DNA of 64,000 nucleotides from Mimachlamys varia (Eukaryota > Mollusca > Bivalvia > Pectinida > Pectinidae), in contig OX392538.1 in NCBI GenBank assembly GCA_947623455.1, forward strand, positions 4,588,001 through 4,652,000. The letters run 5' to 3'. Each line of letters starts with the position of its first letter. Within the stretch, counting starts at the first letter, position 1. This document shows, in pieces, positions 12,964 to 27,900 of the stretch. The position numbers were made by a program, and so were the translations under genes. The notes below the pieces were generated by a model. That model did no database searches. It was not told where the DNA came from and worked only from the letters and a program-made list of their open reading frames with translations.

Positions 12964-15900
12964 ATGGCCAGTTCAGGTGAGTGGATCTATTAACACTGCT
13001 CTACTCCACACCAGATATATCCACTGTGGTAAAAGTGGATTTTGTCATCTGCGGTTTGAACAGTTACGTTTAATTCCGTAAGGAATTTGTAGTGTTATGT
13101 GACTCTGTAGTGGGTTTGGCTCTTTCCAGGTGTGCGTACCTTTAGTCGCAAAATAGTAGTACTCTGGGATGGTACAGCCTTGGGGTTACGGGGGATATTC
13201 TGTCTGGTTTGACGAATGTCTGCCCGGGTATTTTCAGTTTATCTGTTATGACGGCCATCTTGCCGGGTGAGCCGGGGACAGTTTGTGTAATGCGCTGTCA
13301 TTGGTCGAGACTGCGGTGGTGGAGCCAGTCACAGAGTCTCTTAGATTACGGATGTTATTCCGGGTATTTACACTAAGGGTCAAGGTCAGGGCTATTTAAG
13401 CCGTAGACGGGAGAGAAACCTCGCCACTTCCCTACCGGGATTTGGTCATTACCAACGCTTTGAAAACAAAGTGACTTAGCTTAGTGATACGGCTACGTTC
13501 TGAGACCGGAGCGGCTATGCATGGTTAGTTTTATTAGTTAGCTGACACTCTGAGAACAAAGTGGCTTATAATGCATGCGTAAGTTAGGTCTATTAGATAG
13601 CTGACACTCTGAAAACAGAGTGGCTTCATTGCATGTAGCTTACATCTAGTAGATAGGCCTAGCTGGCACTCTGAAAACAGAGCGGCTTATATGCATGTGT
13701 ACGTGTTCTGAGAACAGAACTGCTTAGCATAGGAACATGTTCTGAAACCAGAACAACTTAGCGTAGGAATTAACGTTAAGTTGTAGTCACTGTGCATGTG
13801 TAGACTAGTGTTTATTAGGTGTTGTTTCTAGAGGGAGGGTGGAAGTCTAGCCCGTCTCGTAGGCTGGTAGTTATAATTATGGACCAGGTGGGATATATAC
13901 TCCATAGTTTCGTAGTACTTGTCAAGTTGGTCATATTTACAAGGCATTGAGGTGTGTATTGAGAGTTAACATGGAACTTCTCCAGGGATTGTCTCGTGCA
14001 TGTACTTGTGGGGAGCTTGTCATAGTCTGGGTTAAGCCTATTATTTGGATAAGTCTGCTGTCCTGGTGTACATTTTGTTACCATTTCTATACTTGTTACA
14101 TTCTATTTTACTTCAGGCTTTACATCTGTTTTAACTGGAACTTGGTTGTTTTGTTATGTTATTTATGTAAATGAAACCAAACTCGTCTTAATTCATAATA
14201 AACTTGTCGAACTTTTACTGTGGTGTTGTTGTGGGTCTTTCCTAACACTTCGACTAATCTAAGGGAAAAGAACCGGAAGGTGGGTTTAGAAGGTGACTGT
14301 TGGCCACTGGTTTTATGTCACGGTCCGGTACATTTTGTACCACATTTAAAATTACACAACGCGAAGTCAATTGTGGTGGCAAACTCTCATCTCCTGACCC
14401 CTCCTACTACACCACCATCAATGCTTCCCAAAAGTCTTTTTTTCTGGAGAATGACAGGTTCTCTCTACTACTGATAGGAGATTGGTATAACATCTCCATA
14501 CCCAAGGGGTACGATTCCTAAATGTCAATTTGTCAAGCCCAAGGCTTTGTCCAAGGACTAGACATTTACCTGGTCGTGGTAGATCAACCCTGTTCAATTC
14601 AGTTACCTGGTCGTGGTAGATTGACCCTGTCCAGTTTACCTACCTGTTCATGGTAGATTGACCCTGTCCAGTTCAGCTACCTGTACATGGTAGATTGGCC
14701 CTGTCCAGTTCAGCTATCTGGTCAGGCTAGATTGACCCTGTCCAGTTTACCTACCAGGTCACAGTCCATTGACCCTATCCTGTTCAGCTATATATATAGC
14801 TACCTGCTCACGGTAGATCACAGTTGCTTGAGTTTCTGTCAGTATAAAAAAAATGTTTATGTATATGGAGCTGCGGCCCATTACAGAATGTAATGGAAGT
14901 ATTCCAATGTTATTTCTCAACTATTTGTAGAGCTGGGTACCACAAAATCAAAAATACCACGGTATACCACGGTATTTAGGCAAATACTGCGGTACGTACC
15001 ACAGTATACCACCTTGATTCTATGAATCAGCTATAGCTAGCTAAAGGCTGTTTTTTTTTCTGAAGCAAATCAAGTGGCCTGTCATAAGTTTCTCTTTTTG
15101 TTATCCTCTAATATTGTTTGAGTGAAGCTATGTCTGTCCTAGTTGATCAGCAAACTTATAGGAAATTATAACTAAACCATATTGGAATCCCAATTGATCT
15201 ATGTAACAAATAGTTCATTAAAAAGCTTAAGTTAAATGAAAGTTTCCAAAAAAACGGTACAGGACAAATGTACCACGGTACATACCATGACAACTTTATA
15301 CCACGGTATACCGGTATACCGGTAAAACCGCCCAGCCCTAACTATTTGTAAACAGTGCACACAACTTACTTGTTGTGAGGCTGTCGTGCAATTCTAAGAC
15401 TAAACATTGACATTTCTGATAAATTTAGATATTAATCCATTACTACATGCTAGTTTCGTTTCATTTAACGATAATTTCACTATCGCATAGACGTTTTTTT
15501 AATGACGAGCGTACCGACAACTTTTTAAGCAAGCCGCCATGGCCTGTACATATGTGATGGCTTACTTAAAAAAGATGATTTACTATCGTCATAAAAAATG
15601 GTCTATGCAATGTCCAGTTCAGCTTCAATATGATGCATTTAGTATAGGGGTAAAGTTGACATTCTATATAGTGTCAGTACCTGGTACTTAAAACATAATC
15701 ACATAAGTAAATTAAATCTGTCTTTATCTATAACAGGATGCCCTTCCAGTTCCACAAGTGTAAATACAGAACAAAACATTAGGGATCTCAGAATGAAGAA
15801 GTTCGATAGTCAACATGCTGCAGTACAGGAGACTGGTGAACACCATACACCCATGGACACCACAACCAGTGGATCTACAAGTTATATTGGTAAGATCAAC

Positions 15901-18900
15901 ATGGACACTACAACCAGTAGATCTACAAGTTATACAGGAAAGATCAACATGGACACTACAACCAGTAGATCTACAAGTTATATTGGTAAGATCAACATGG
16001 ACACTACAACCAGTAGATCTACAAGTTATATTGGTAAGATCAACATGGACACTACAACCTGTAGATCTACAAGTTATATTGGTAAGATCAACATGGACAC
16101 TACAACTAGTAGATCTACAAGTTATATTGGTAAGATCAACATGGACACTACAACCAGTAGATCTACAAGTTATATTGGTAAGATCAACATGGACACTACA
16201 ACCAGTAGATCTACAAGTTATATTGGTAAGATCAACATGGACACTACAACCAGTAGATCTACAAGTTATATTGGTAAGATCAACATGGACACTACAACCA
16301 GTAGATCTACAAGTTATACTGGTAAGATCAACATGGACACTACAACCAGTAGATCTACAAGTTATACAGGTAAGATCAACATGGACACTACAACCAGTAG
16401 ATCTACAAGTTATATTGGTAAGATCAACATGGACACTACAACCAGTAGATCTACAAGTTATACAGGAAAGATCAACATGGACACTACAACCAGTAGATCT
16501 ACAAGTTATATTGGTAAGATCAACATGGACACTACAACCAGTAGATCTACAAGTTATATTGGTAAGATCAACATGGACACTACAACCAGTAGATCTACAA
16601 GTTATACTGGTAAGATCAACATGGACACTACAACCAGTAGATCTACAAGTTATATTGGTAAGATCAACATGGACACTACAACCTGTAGATCTACAAGTTA
16701 TATTGGTAAGATCAACATGGACACTACAACCAGTAGATCTACAAGTTATATTGGTAAGATCAACATGGACACTACAACCAGTAGATCTACAAGTTATACA
16801 GGTATGATCAACATGGACACTACAACCAGTAGATCTACAAGTTATATTGGTAAGATCAACATGGACACTACAACCAATAGATCTACAGTTATATTGGTAA
16901 GATCAACATGGACACTACAACCAGTAGATCTACAAGTTATACAGGAAAGATCAACATGGACACTACAACCAGTAGATCTACAAGTTATATTGGTAAGATC
17001 AACATGGACACTACAACCAGTAGATCTACAAGTTATATTGGTAAGATCAACATGGACACTACAACCAGTAGATCTACAAGTTATACTGGTAAGATCAACA
17101 CCTCACACACATGGACACTACAACCTGTAGATCTACAAGTTATATTGGTAAGATCAACATGGACACTTCAACCAATAGATCTACAAGTTATATTGGTAAG
17201 ATCAACATGGACACTACAACCAGTAGATCTACAAGTTATATTGGTAAGATCAACATGGACACTACAACCAGTAGATCTACAAGTTATACAGGTATGATCA
17301 ACATGGACACTACAACCAATAGATCTACAAGTTATATTGGTAAGATCAACATGGACACTACAACCAGTAGATCTACAAGTTATATTGGTAAGATCAACAT
17401 GGACACTACAACCAGTAGATCTACAAGTTATACAGGTATGATCAACATGGACACTACAACCAGTAGATCTACAAGTTATACAGGTAAGATCAACATGGAC
17501 ACTACAACCAGTAGATCTACAAGTTATATTGGTAAGATCAACATGGACACTACAACCAGTAGGTCTACAAGTTATACTGGTAAGATCAACATGGACACTA
17601 CAACCAGTAGGTCTACAAGTTATATTGGTAAGATCAACATGGACACTACAACCAGTAGATCTACAAGTTATACTGGTAAGATCAACATGGACACTACAAC
17701 CAGTAGATCTACAAGTTATATTGGTAAGATCAACATGGACACTACAACAAGTAGATCTACAAGTTATACTGGTAAGATCAACATGGACACTACAACCAGT
17801 AGGTCTACAAGTTATATTGGTAAGATCAACATGGACACTACAACCAGTAGATCTACAAGTTATACTGGTAAGATCAACATGGACACTACAACCAGTAGAT
17901 CTACAAGTTATATTGGTAAGATCAACATGGACACTACAACCAATAGATCTACAAGTTATTTTGGTAAGATCAACATGGACACTACAACCAGTAGATCTAC
18001 AGATTATACTGGTAAGATCAACATGGACACTACCACCAGTAGATCTACAAGTTATACAGGTAAGATCAACATGGACACTACAACCAATAGATCTACAGAT
18101 TATACAGGTAAGATCAACATGGACACTACAACCAGTAGATCTACAAGTTATACAGGTAAGATCAACATGGACACTACCACCTGTAGATCTACAAGTTATA
18201 TTGGTTAGATCAACATGGACACTACAACCAGTGGATCTACAAGTTATATTGGTAAGATCAACATGGACACTACAACTAGTAGATCTACAAGTTATACTGG
18301 TAAGATCAACATGGACACTACAACCAGTAGATCTACAAGTTATTTTGGTAAGATCAACATGAACACTACAACCAGTAGATCTACAAGTTATACTGGTAAG
18401 ATCAACATGGACACTACAACCAGTAGATGTACAAGTTATATTGGTAAGATCAACATGGACACTACAACCAGTAGATCTACAAGTTATACAGGTAAGATCA
18501 CCATGGACACTACAACCAGTAGATGTACAAGTTATATTGGTAAGATCAACATGGACACTACAACCAGTAGATGTACAAGTTATATTGGTAAGATCAACAT
18601 GGACACTACAACCAGTAGATCTACAAGTTATACAGGTAAGATCAACATGGACACTACAACCAGTAGGTCTACAAGTTATACAGGTAAGACCAACATGGAC
18701 ACTACAACCAGTGGATCTACAAGTTATATTGGTAAGATCAACATGGACACTACCACCAGTAGATCTACAAGTTATACAGGTAAGACCAACATGGACACTA
18801 CAACCTGTAGATCTACAAGTTATATTGGTAAGATCAACATGGACACTACAACCAGTGGATCTACAAGTTATATTGGTAAGATCAACATGGACACTACAAC

Positions 18901-21900
18901 CAGTAGATCTACAAGTTATATTGGTAAGATCAACATGGACACTACAACCAGTGGATCTACAAGTTAAATATTGGTAAGATCAACATGGACACTACAACCA
19001 ATAGATCTACAAGTTATTTTGGTAAGATCAACATGGACACTACAACCAGTAGATCTACAAGTTATATTGGTAAGATCAACATGGACACTACAACCAGTAG
19101 ATCTACAAGTTATATTGGTAAGATCAACATGGACACTACAACCAATAGATCTACAAGTTATATTGGTAAGATCAACATGGACACTACAACCAGTATATCT
19201 ACAGGTTATATTGGTAAGATCAACATGGACACTACAACCAGTAGGTCTACAAGTTATATTGGTAAGATCAACATGGACACTACAACCTGTAGATCTACAA
19301 GTTATATTGGTAAGATCAACATGGACACTACAACCAGTAGATCTACAAGTTATATTGGTAAGATCAACATGGACACTACAACCAATAGATCTACAAGTTA
19401 TATTGGTAAGATCAACATGGACACTACAACCACAGTGGCGGATCCAGGGGGGTGTCACTGGGCGCACGTGACACCCCCTGTCCTTGACCAGGATTTTATT
19501 TAGTAATAAAATATAAGATCACATTGATCTTGTGACACCCCCCAGCACTGTTCAGTGAACATGTGCACACTGAATCCATTTGCGCACATTTTTACTTGGA
19601 CTTGGCAATCTCTTCAGTGGTAATATAATTGTTCAGTCTATCTATAACTCTGTCCAAGCCAAACACCCTGCCACCCAACTCTAAAAGTGTTGACTATATA
19701 ATTGACACTAATTGATATCTCCACCCCAGCATCAATTAAATAATTGATATCTCCACCCCAGCATCAATTAACTTGGTCAGTGAACCGTGTTTACAAGAAT
19801 GACCACAGGTACAGAAATGTATACAAGCCTCGTCTCTACCTGTGGAAGGACATTTGACATTGCTTAGTGCTTAGTAATTATCTGATACAGATAAGCTTAT
19901 TAAAGTATCGCATACATGTACAATACATAATAATTATAAAATACAGTTACAGTGTTTATTCAAACATAAAAAACATCCATTAGTATCTAGCCACATTTAT
20001 TAAAATATTCCTTGAGTAATTAGATTACATTTGATAGATATTTTTGTTTTCTTTGATACATAAAACAAAATCCTTTATAGACTTCTTTCTATAAACTTTC
20101 TACTCTCATAAAAAATATCAATTTATTTTTAGTTTGTATCAGTAAAGCGTTAAAAGTTTGAAATTTCGCTTCCGTTTCATAAAGAATAAAAAAATATCGG
20201 TTCAGAACAAAATCACATTCTATCAAAATTTGAGTTTCATCACGCATTTCTTCCGTGTAGAGGTTATATAATTTATTGCCCGTTTCTATAGTTGTGAGAA
20301 TAGTCATTGTGAGAAAGTCACGTCAGGAAACGGACATAAGCACATTAAAACATGTATGTAAATAAGCATTTTATCTAATTACATATGTATTTGCAGTGTT
20401 CATCCCTAGTGCAACTTTTTAATTCCAAAATTAACTGCACATTGTCAGAGACGTTTATAACACAATGTAATATATGTCTCTGATATTGTATTTGAACAAA
20501 TTTATTTGTTAAAACAACATGATGTTTTTGCATTTGCCGCAAAATTAACTTGAAATTTGAAATGGTGACAGCCCCCTGAAAAAATTCTGGATCCGCCCCT
20601 GAACCAGTAGATCTACAAGTTATATTGGTAAGATCAACATGGACACTACAACCAGTAGATCTACAAGTTATTTTGGTAAGATCAACATGAACACTACAAC
20701 CAGTAGATCTACAAGTTATATTGGTAAGATCAACATGGACACTACAACCAGTAGGTCTACAAGTTATATTGGTAAGATCAACATGGACACTACAACCAAT
20801 AGATCTACAAGTTATATTGGTAAGATCAACATGGACACTACCACCTGTAGATCTACAAGTTATTTTGGTAAGATCAACATGGACACTACAACCAGTAGAT
20901 CTACAAGTTATACATGTAAGATCAACATGGACACTACCACCAGTAGATCTACAAGTTATATTGGTAAGATCAACATGGACACTACAACCAGTAGATCTAC
21001 AAGTTATATTGGTAAGATCAACATGGACACTACAACCAGTAGATCTACAAGTTACATTGGTAAGATCAACATGGACACTACCACCAGTAGATCTACAAGT
21101 TATATTGGTAAGATCAACATGGACACTACAACCAGTAGATCTACAAGTTATATTGGTAAGATCAACATGGACACTACAACCAGTAGATCTACAAGTTACA
21201 TTGGTAAGATCAACATGGACACTACAACCAGTAGATCTACAAGTTATATTGGTAAGATCAACATGGACACTACAACCTGTAGATCTACAAGTTATATTGG
21301 TAAGATCAACATGGACACTACAACCAGTAGATCTACAAGTTATACAGGTAAGATCAACATCACACACAATTTTTGTTTCAATTCTTCAGATTTTTCTGTC
21401 AAGAGTTTCTTGTTAGTTACCGCTCAGGTATACTTCATTTTAGGCTTATTTTAGCATGGTTATCAACTGGATTTTTTTATCAGAATTTTTTCGGAATCAC
21501 GAAAAATTTCCTGAAGTTACGTATATTGGGCCTTTAAACAAAGCACAAAGGTGAGATTATGCCATACCATGGCATCCGTCATCTGTCAATCAACAATTGA
21601 CTTATTCTTCATAACCATTGATCATAATTTAATCAAATTTACTTGGAAGCATCCTGTTGTGGCTTGGATTCAAAATACAAAGGATAGAGCCCGTGGGGCA
21701 GGGCCAAAAGGGGTCTATTTGGCAATTTCCATATTAATGACGTCTTCTCTGAAACTAAGCAATGTATGACAATAATATTTCAGTTGTAGTATCCTTAGGT
21801 GCCTGGGATTGAAATTTATATGATTGCTTGGGCTGACCCCCCTGGGGCCATAGGGGTGGGGCCAAAAGGGGTGCATTCAGCTTTATATCGTCCTTGACGA

Positions 21901-24900
21901 CTGAACTCCTTATAATGGTTGAGATTCCAACCCCAAAACTATATATACAATTGCTGAGCATAAAGAGACAATCACAAACATGATTTTAGATTTGAATCCA
22001 GGGTCTGCCACACCCTTAAAAACTTAACTCTTGAGTGATAACTTAAACGGTATAGATCCCCACCCCAAAACTATATATACAAGTGCTTGGCATTAAGAGA
22101 CGATCACAAATATGAGTTCAGATTTTGATTCATCTCTTTACCACAAAAATTGCTGGTATAAAATGAAATTGAAATATTAAAAAAAGTTGAACTGACAACA
22201 GGTCTGCAGAAACGGTATGATGCAACAACAGATTTCCTTCAATTTCTAAACATGGACAAATATTTGTTTACATTAGCATATTTTTTATAAAAAAAAATTA
22301 TAGGATTTGTCAGGATTTGTGAAAACATTTTGATATGGAGAATATTTTGTAAAGATATCTTCATAAACCGACTTATTTGATGAGGTGTTCCATTTTAAAC
22401 TTCAAAGTGATTCTGACTCAAGTGTTCCATTTTGAGTACTGTCACCTAATATAGCAACAACTACATGTGACTGGTGTTTTGTTTAGGCCAAGTCTTACTT
22501 ATAGGTGTCATTGTATTTATTGCTCCATGTTAAACTTAAAATTATCTTACCATTATATTAACAACCATCCAAATACATTATCATGGCTATTATTGAATCA
22601 ATTTACAATACGGATCAGTTCACCTGGTCTGAAGGACCATGGTCAGCTTATAGCCTTATTTTCATTAATGCATTGTAAAGTCCAATGAATATATTGCTGT
22701 TAACTTAACATCTCCAGAACTGTTCATATTTGGTTGGAAACATTCATAGTAGATAGTCAAACTTGTACAAATGATGGAGCTGTGTATGGATTTTATCAAT
22801 ATTAACATCTTCTGGATCATCATGTTAAGAGGTATGTAGGAGACACCAGGGATTTGATGTTTTCTGTTCTATTCTGTTTTAGAGGTTGATGGTCCTCCCC
22901 CAGTGAAAGATCTAGCAGGGGCCCAGGCCCGGGCCCATCAGATGGCTGTTACTGGGACCAGGCTGGGAAGGGACCCAGAAGTATTCCTTTGTAATTCTGT
23001 GGGTAAGACTTGTTTGTTTGATTTAAAAACTTGCTATCAATCAGCAGGCCTCAGACAGCAGGCCTCAGACAGCAGGCCTCAGACATCGGGCCTCAGACAT
23101 CAGGCCTCAAACAGCAGGCCTAAAACAGCAGGTCTCAGACAGCAGGTCTCAGACAGCAGGTCTCAGACAGCAGGCCTCAGACAGCAGGACTCAGACAGCA
23201 GGTCTCTGACAGCAGGTCTCAGACAGTAGGTCTCCGACAGCAGGCCTCAAACAGCAGGCCTCAGACAGCAGGTCTCAGACAGCAGGTCTCAGACAGCAGG
23301 TCTCAGACAGCAGGTCTCAGACAGCAGGCCTCAAATAGCAGGCCTCAAACAGCAGATCTCAGACAGTAGGTCTCAGACAGCAGGCCTCAGACAGCAAGTC
23401 TCAGACAGTAGGTCTCAGACAACAGGTCTCAGACAGCATGCCTCAGACAACATGCCTTAGACAGCAGGCCTCAAACAGCAGGCCTCAGACAGTAGGCCTC
23501 TGACAGCAGGCCTCAAACAGCAGGCCTCAGACAGTAGGTCTCAGACAGCAGGCCTAAAACAGCAGGCCTCAGACAGCAGGCCTCAGACAGCAGGCCTCAG
23601 ACAGTAGGCCTCAGACAGCAGGCCCCAGACAGTAGGTCTCAGACAGCAGGCCTCAGACAGTAGGCCTCAGACAGCAGGTCTCAGACAGCAGGCCTCAAAT
23701 AGCAGGCCTCAAATAGTAGGCCTCAGACAGCAGGCCTCAGACAGCAGGTCTCAGACAGCAGACCTCAGACAGCAGGTCTCAGACAGCAGACAGCAGACCT
23801 CAGACAGCAGACATCAGGCCTCAGACAGCAGACCTCAGACAGCAGACCTCAGACAGCAGACCTCAAACAGCAGGCCTCTGACAGCAGGTCTCAGACAGCA
23901 GGCCTCAAACAGCAGGTCTCAGACAGCAGGCCTCAAATAGCAGGCCTCAAGCAGCAGGCCTCAGACAGCAGGTCTCAAATAACAGGCCTCAAATAGAAGG
24001 CCTCAGACGGCAGGCCTGAGACAGAAGACCTCAGACAGCAGGCCTAACACAGCAGGCCTCAGACAGTAGGTCTCAGACAGCAGGCCTCAGACAGCAGGTC
24101 TCGGACAGTAGGCCTCAGACAGCAGGCCTCAAATAGCAGGCCTCAGACAGCAGGTCTCAGACAGCAGGCCTCAGACAGCAGGCCTCAGACAGCAGGCCTC
24201 AAATAGCAGGCCTCAGACAGCAGGCCTCAGACAGCAGGCCTCAGACAGCAGGCCTCAGACAGTAGGCCTCAGACAGTAGGCCTCAAACAGGAGGCCTCAG
24301 ACAGCAGGCCTCAGACAGTAGGCCTCAGACAGCAGGCCTCAGACAGCAGGCCCCAGACAGCAGGCCCCAGACAGTAGGTCTCAGACAGCAGGCCTCAGAC
24401 AGTAGGCCTCAGACAGCAGGTCTCAGACAGTAGGTCTCAGACAGCAGGCCTCAAACAGCAGGCCTCAGACAGCAGGTCTCAGACAGCAGGCCTCAAATAG
24501 CAGGCCTCAAATAGTAGGCCTCAGACAGCAGGCCTCAGACAGCAGGTCTCAGACAGCAGACCTCAGACAGCAGACCTCAGACAGCAGGTCTCAGACAGCA
24601 GACAGCAGGCCTCAGACAGCAGACCTCAGACAGCAGACCTCAGACAGCAGACCTCAAACAGCAGGCCTCTGACAGCAGGTCTCAGACAGCAGGCCTCAAA
24701 CAGCAGGTCTCAGACAGCAGGCCTCAAATAGCAGGCCTCAAGCAGCAGGCCTCAGACAGCAGGTCTCAAATAACAGGCCTCAAATAGAAGGCCTCAGACG
24801 GCAGGCCTGAGACAGAAGACCTCAGACAGCAGGCCTAACACAGCAGGCCTCAGACAGTAGGTCTCAGACAGCAGGCCTCAGACAGCAGGTCTCAGACAGT

Positions 24901-27900
24901 AGGCCTCAGACAGCAGGCCTCAAATAGCAGGCCTCAGACAGCAGGTCTCAGACAGCAGGCCTCAGACAGCAGGCCTCAGACAGCAGGCCTCAGACAGCAG
25001 GCCTCAGACCGCAAGCCTCAGACAGTAAGCCTCAGACAGCAGGCCTCTGACAGCAGGTCTCAGACAGCAGGTCTCAGACAGCAGGCCTCAGACAGCAGGC
25101 CTCAAATAGCAGGCCTCAAATAGCAGGCCTCAGACAGCAGGTCTCACACAGTAAGCCTCAGACAGCAGGCCTGAGACAGCAGGCCTCAGACATTAGGTCT
25201 CAGACAGCAGGCCTCAGACAACAGGCCTCAAACAGCAGGTCTCAGACAGCAGGTCTCAGACAGCAGGCCTCAGACAGCAGGTCTCAGACAGCAGGCCTCA
25301 GACAGCAGGACTCAGACAGCAGGTCTCAGCCAGCAGGCCTCAGACAGCAGGTCTCAGACAGCATCAGACAGCAGGTCTCAGACAGCAGGGCTCAGACAGC
25401 AGACAGCAGGCCTCAGACAGCAGACAGCAGGCCTCAGACAGCAGACCTCAGACAGCAGGTCTCAAATAGCAGGCCTCAGACAGCAGGTCTCAGACAGCAG
25501 GCCTCGAATAGCAGGTCTCAGACAGCAGGCCTCAGACAGCAGGTCTCAGACAGCAGGTCTCAGACAGCAGTTCTCAGACAGCAGGTCTCAGACAGCAGGC
25601 CTCAGACAGCAGGTCTCAGACAGCAGGCCTCAGACAGCAGATCTCAGACAGCAGGCCTCAGACAGCAGACAGCAGACCTCAGACAGCAAGCCTCAAAGAG
25701 CGGCCTTTGACAGCAGGTCTCAGACAGCAGGCCTGAGACAGCAGGCCTGAGACAGCAGGTCTCAGACAGCAGGCCTCAGACAGCAGGCCTCAGACAGCAG
25801 TTCTCAGACAGCAGTTCTCAGACAGTAGGCCTCATATTGCAGGCCTCAAATAGCAGGCCTCAGACAGCAGGTCTCTGACAGCAGGCCTCAGACAGCAGGC
25901 CTCAGACAGCAGTTCTCAGACAGCAGTTCTCAGACAGTAGGCCTCATATTGCAGGCCTCAAATAGCAGGCCTCAGACAGCAGGTCTCTGACAGCAGGCCT
26001 CAGACAGCAGGTCTCTGACAGCAGGTCTCAGACAGCAGGCCTCAAATAGCAGGCCTCAAATAGCAGGCCTCAGGCAGCAGGTCTCTGACAGCAGGTCTCA
26101 GACAGCAGGCCTCATACAGCAGGTCTAAGACAGCAGGCCTCAGACAGCAGGCCTCAAATAGCAGGCCTCGAATAGCAGGCCTCAGACAGCAGGTCTCTGA
26201 CAGCAGGCCTCAGACAGCAGGCCTCAGACAGCAGGCCTCAGACAGCAGGTCTCAGACAGCAGGTCTCAGACAGCAGGTCTCAGACAGCAGGTCTCAGACA
26301 GCAGGCCTCAAATAGCAGGCCTCAAACAGCAGATCTCAGACAGTAGGTCTCAGACAGCAGGCCTCAGACAGCAAGTCTCAGACAGTAGGTCTCAGACAAC
26401 AGGTCTCAGACAGCATGCCTCAGACAACATGCCTTAGACAGCAGGCCTCAAACAGCAGGCCTCAGACAGTAGGCCTCTGACAGCAGGCCTCAAACAGCAG
26501 GCCTCAGACAGTAGGTCTCAGACAGCAGGCCTAAAACAGCAGGCCTCAGACAGCAGGCCTCAGACAGCAGGCCTCAGACAGCAGGCCTCAGACAGCAGGC
26601 CCCAGACAGTAGGTCTCAGACAGCAGGCCTCAGACAGTAGGCCTCAGACAGCAGGTCTCAGACAGCAGGCCTCAAATAGCAGGCCTCAAATAGTAGGCCT
26701 CAGACAGCAGGCCTCAGACAGCAGGTCTCAGACAGCAGACCTCAGACAGCAGGTCTCAGACAGCAGACAGCAGACCTCAGACAGCAGACATCAGGCCTCA
26801 GACAGCAGACCTCAGACAGCAGACCTCAGACAGCAGACCTCAAACAGCAGGCCTCTGACAGCAGGTCTCAGACAGCAGGCCTCAAACAGCAGGTCTCAGA
26901 CAGCAGGCCTCAAATAGCAGGCCTCAAGCAGCAGGCCTCAGACAGCAGGTCTCAAATAACAGGCCTCAAATAGAAGGCCTCAGACGGCAGGCCTGAGACA
27001 GAAGACCTCAGACAGCAGGCCTAACACAGCAGGCCTCAGACAGTAGGTCTCAGACAGCAGGCCTCAGACAGCAGGTCTCGGACAGTAGGCCTCAGACAGC
27101 AGGCCTCAAATAGCAGGCCTCAGACAGCAGGTCTCAGACAGCAGGCCTCAGACAGCAGGCCTCAGACAGCAGGCCTCAAATAGCAGGCCTCAGACAGCAG
27201 GCCTCAGACAGCAGGCCTCAGACAGCAGGCCTCAGACAGTAGGCCTCAGACAGTAGGCCTCAAACAGGAGGCCTCAGACAGCAGGCCTCAGACAGTAGGC
27301 CTCAGACAGCAGGCCTCAGACAGCAGGCCCCAGACAGCAGGCCCCAGACAGTAGGTCTCAGACAGCAGGCCTCAGACAGTAGGCCTCAGACAGCAGGTCT
27401 CAGACAGTAGGTCTCAGACAGCAGGCCTCAAACAGCAGGCCTCAGACAGCAGGTCTCAGACAGCAGGCCTCAAATAGCAGGCCTCAAATAGTAGGCCTCA
27501 GACAGCAGGCCTCAGACAGCAGGTCTCAGACAGCAGACCTCAGACAGCAGGTCTCAGACAGCAGACCTCAGACAGCAGACAGCAGGCCTCAGACAGCAGA
27601 CCTCAGACAGCAGACCTCAGACAGCAGACCTCAAACAGCAGGCCTCTGACAGCAGGTCTCAGACAGCAGGCCTCAAACTGCAGGTCTCAGACAGCAGGCC
27701 TCAAATAGCAGGCCTCAAGCAGCAGGCCTCAGACAGCAGGTCTCAAATAACAGGCCTCAAATAGAAGGCCTCAGACGGCAGGCCTGAGACAGAAGACCTC
27801 AGACAGCAGGCCTAACACAGCAGGCCTCAGACAGTAGGTCTCAGACAGCAGGCCTCAGACAGCAGGTCTCAGACAGTAGGCCTCAGACAGCAGGCCTCAA

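Noticed and set aside
16908..19503. Further repeat-protein frames after the first frameshift of the 48-bp array
   Set aside because: They are not in frame with exon 2, and similar frames are open on the opposite strand. Only the first ~21 units connect to a gene.
20089..20307. 72-aa frame inside the transposon at 19433-20602
   Set aside because: No transposase motif and no similarity I recognise; probably chance in AT-rich sequence.
22903..23229. 108-aa frame running from gene 1 exon 3 into the satellite
   Set aside because: A good donor at 23003 ends the exon; the rest is satellite translation.
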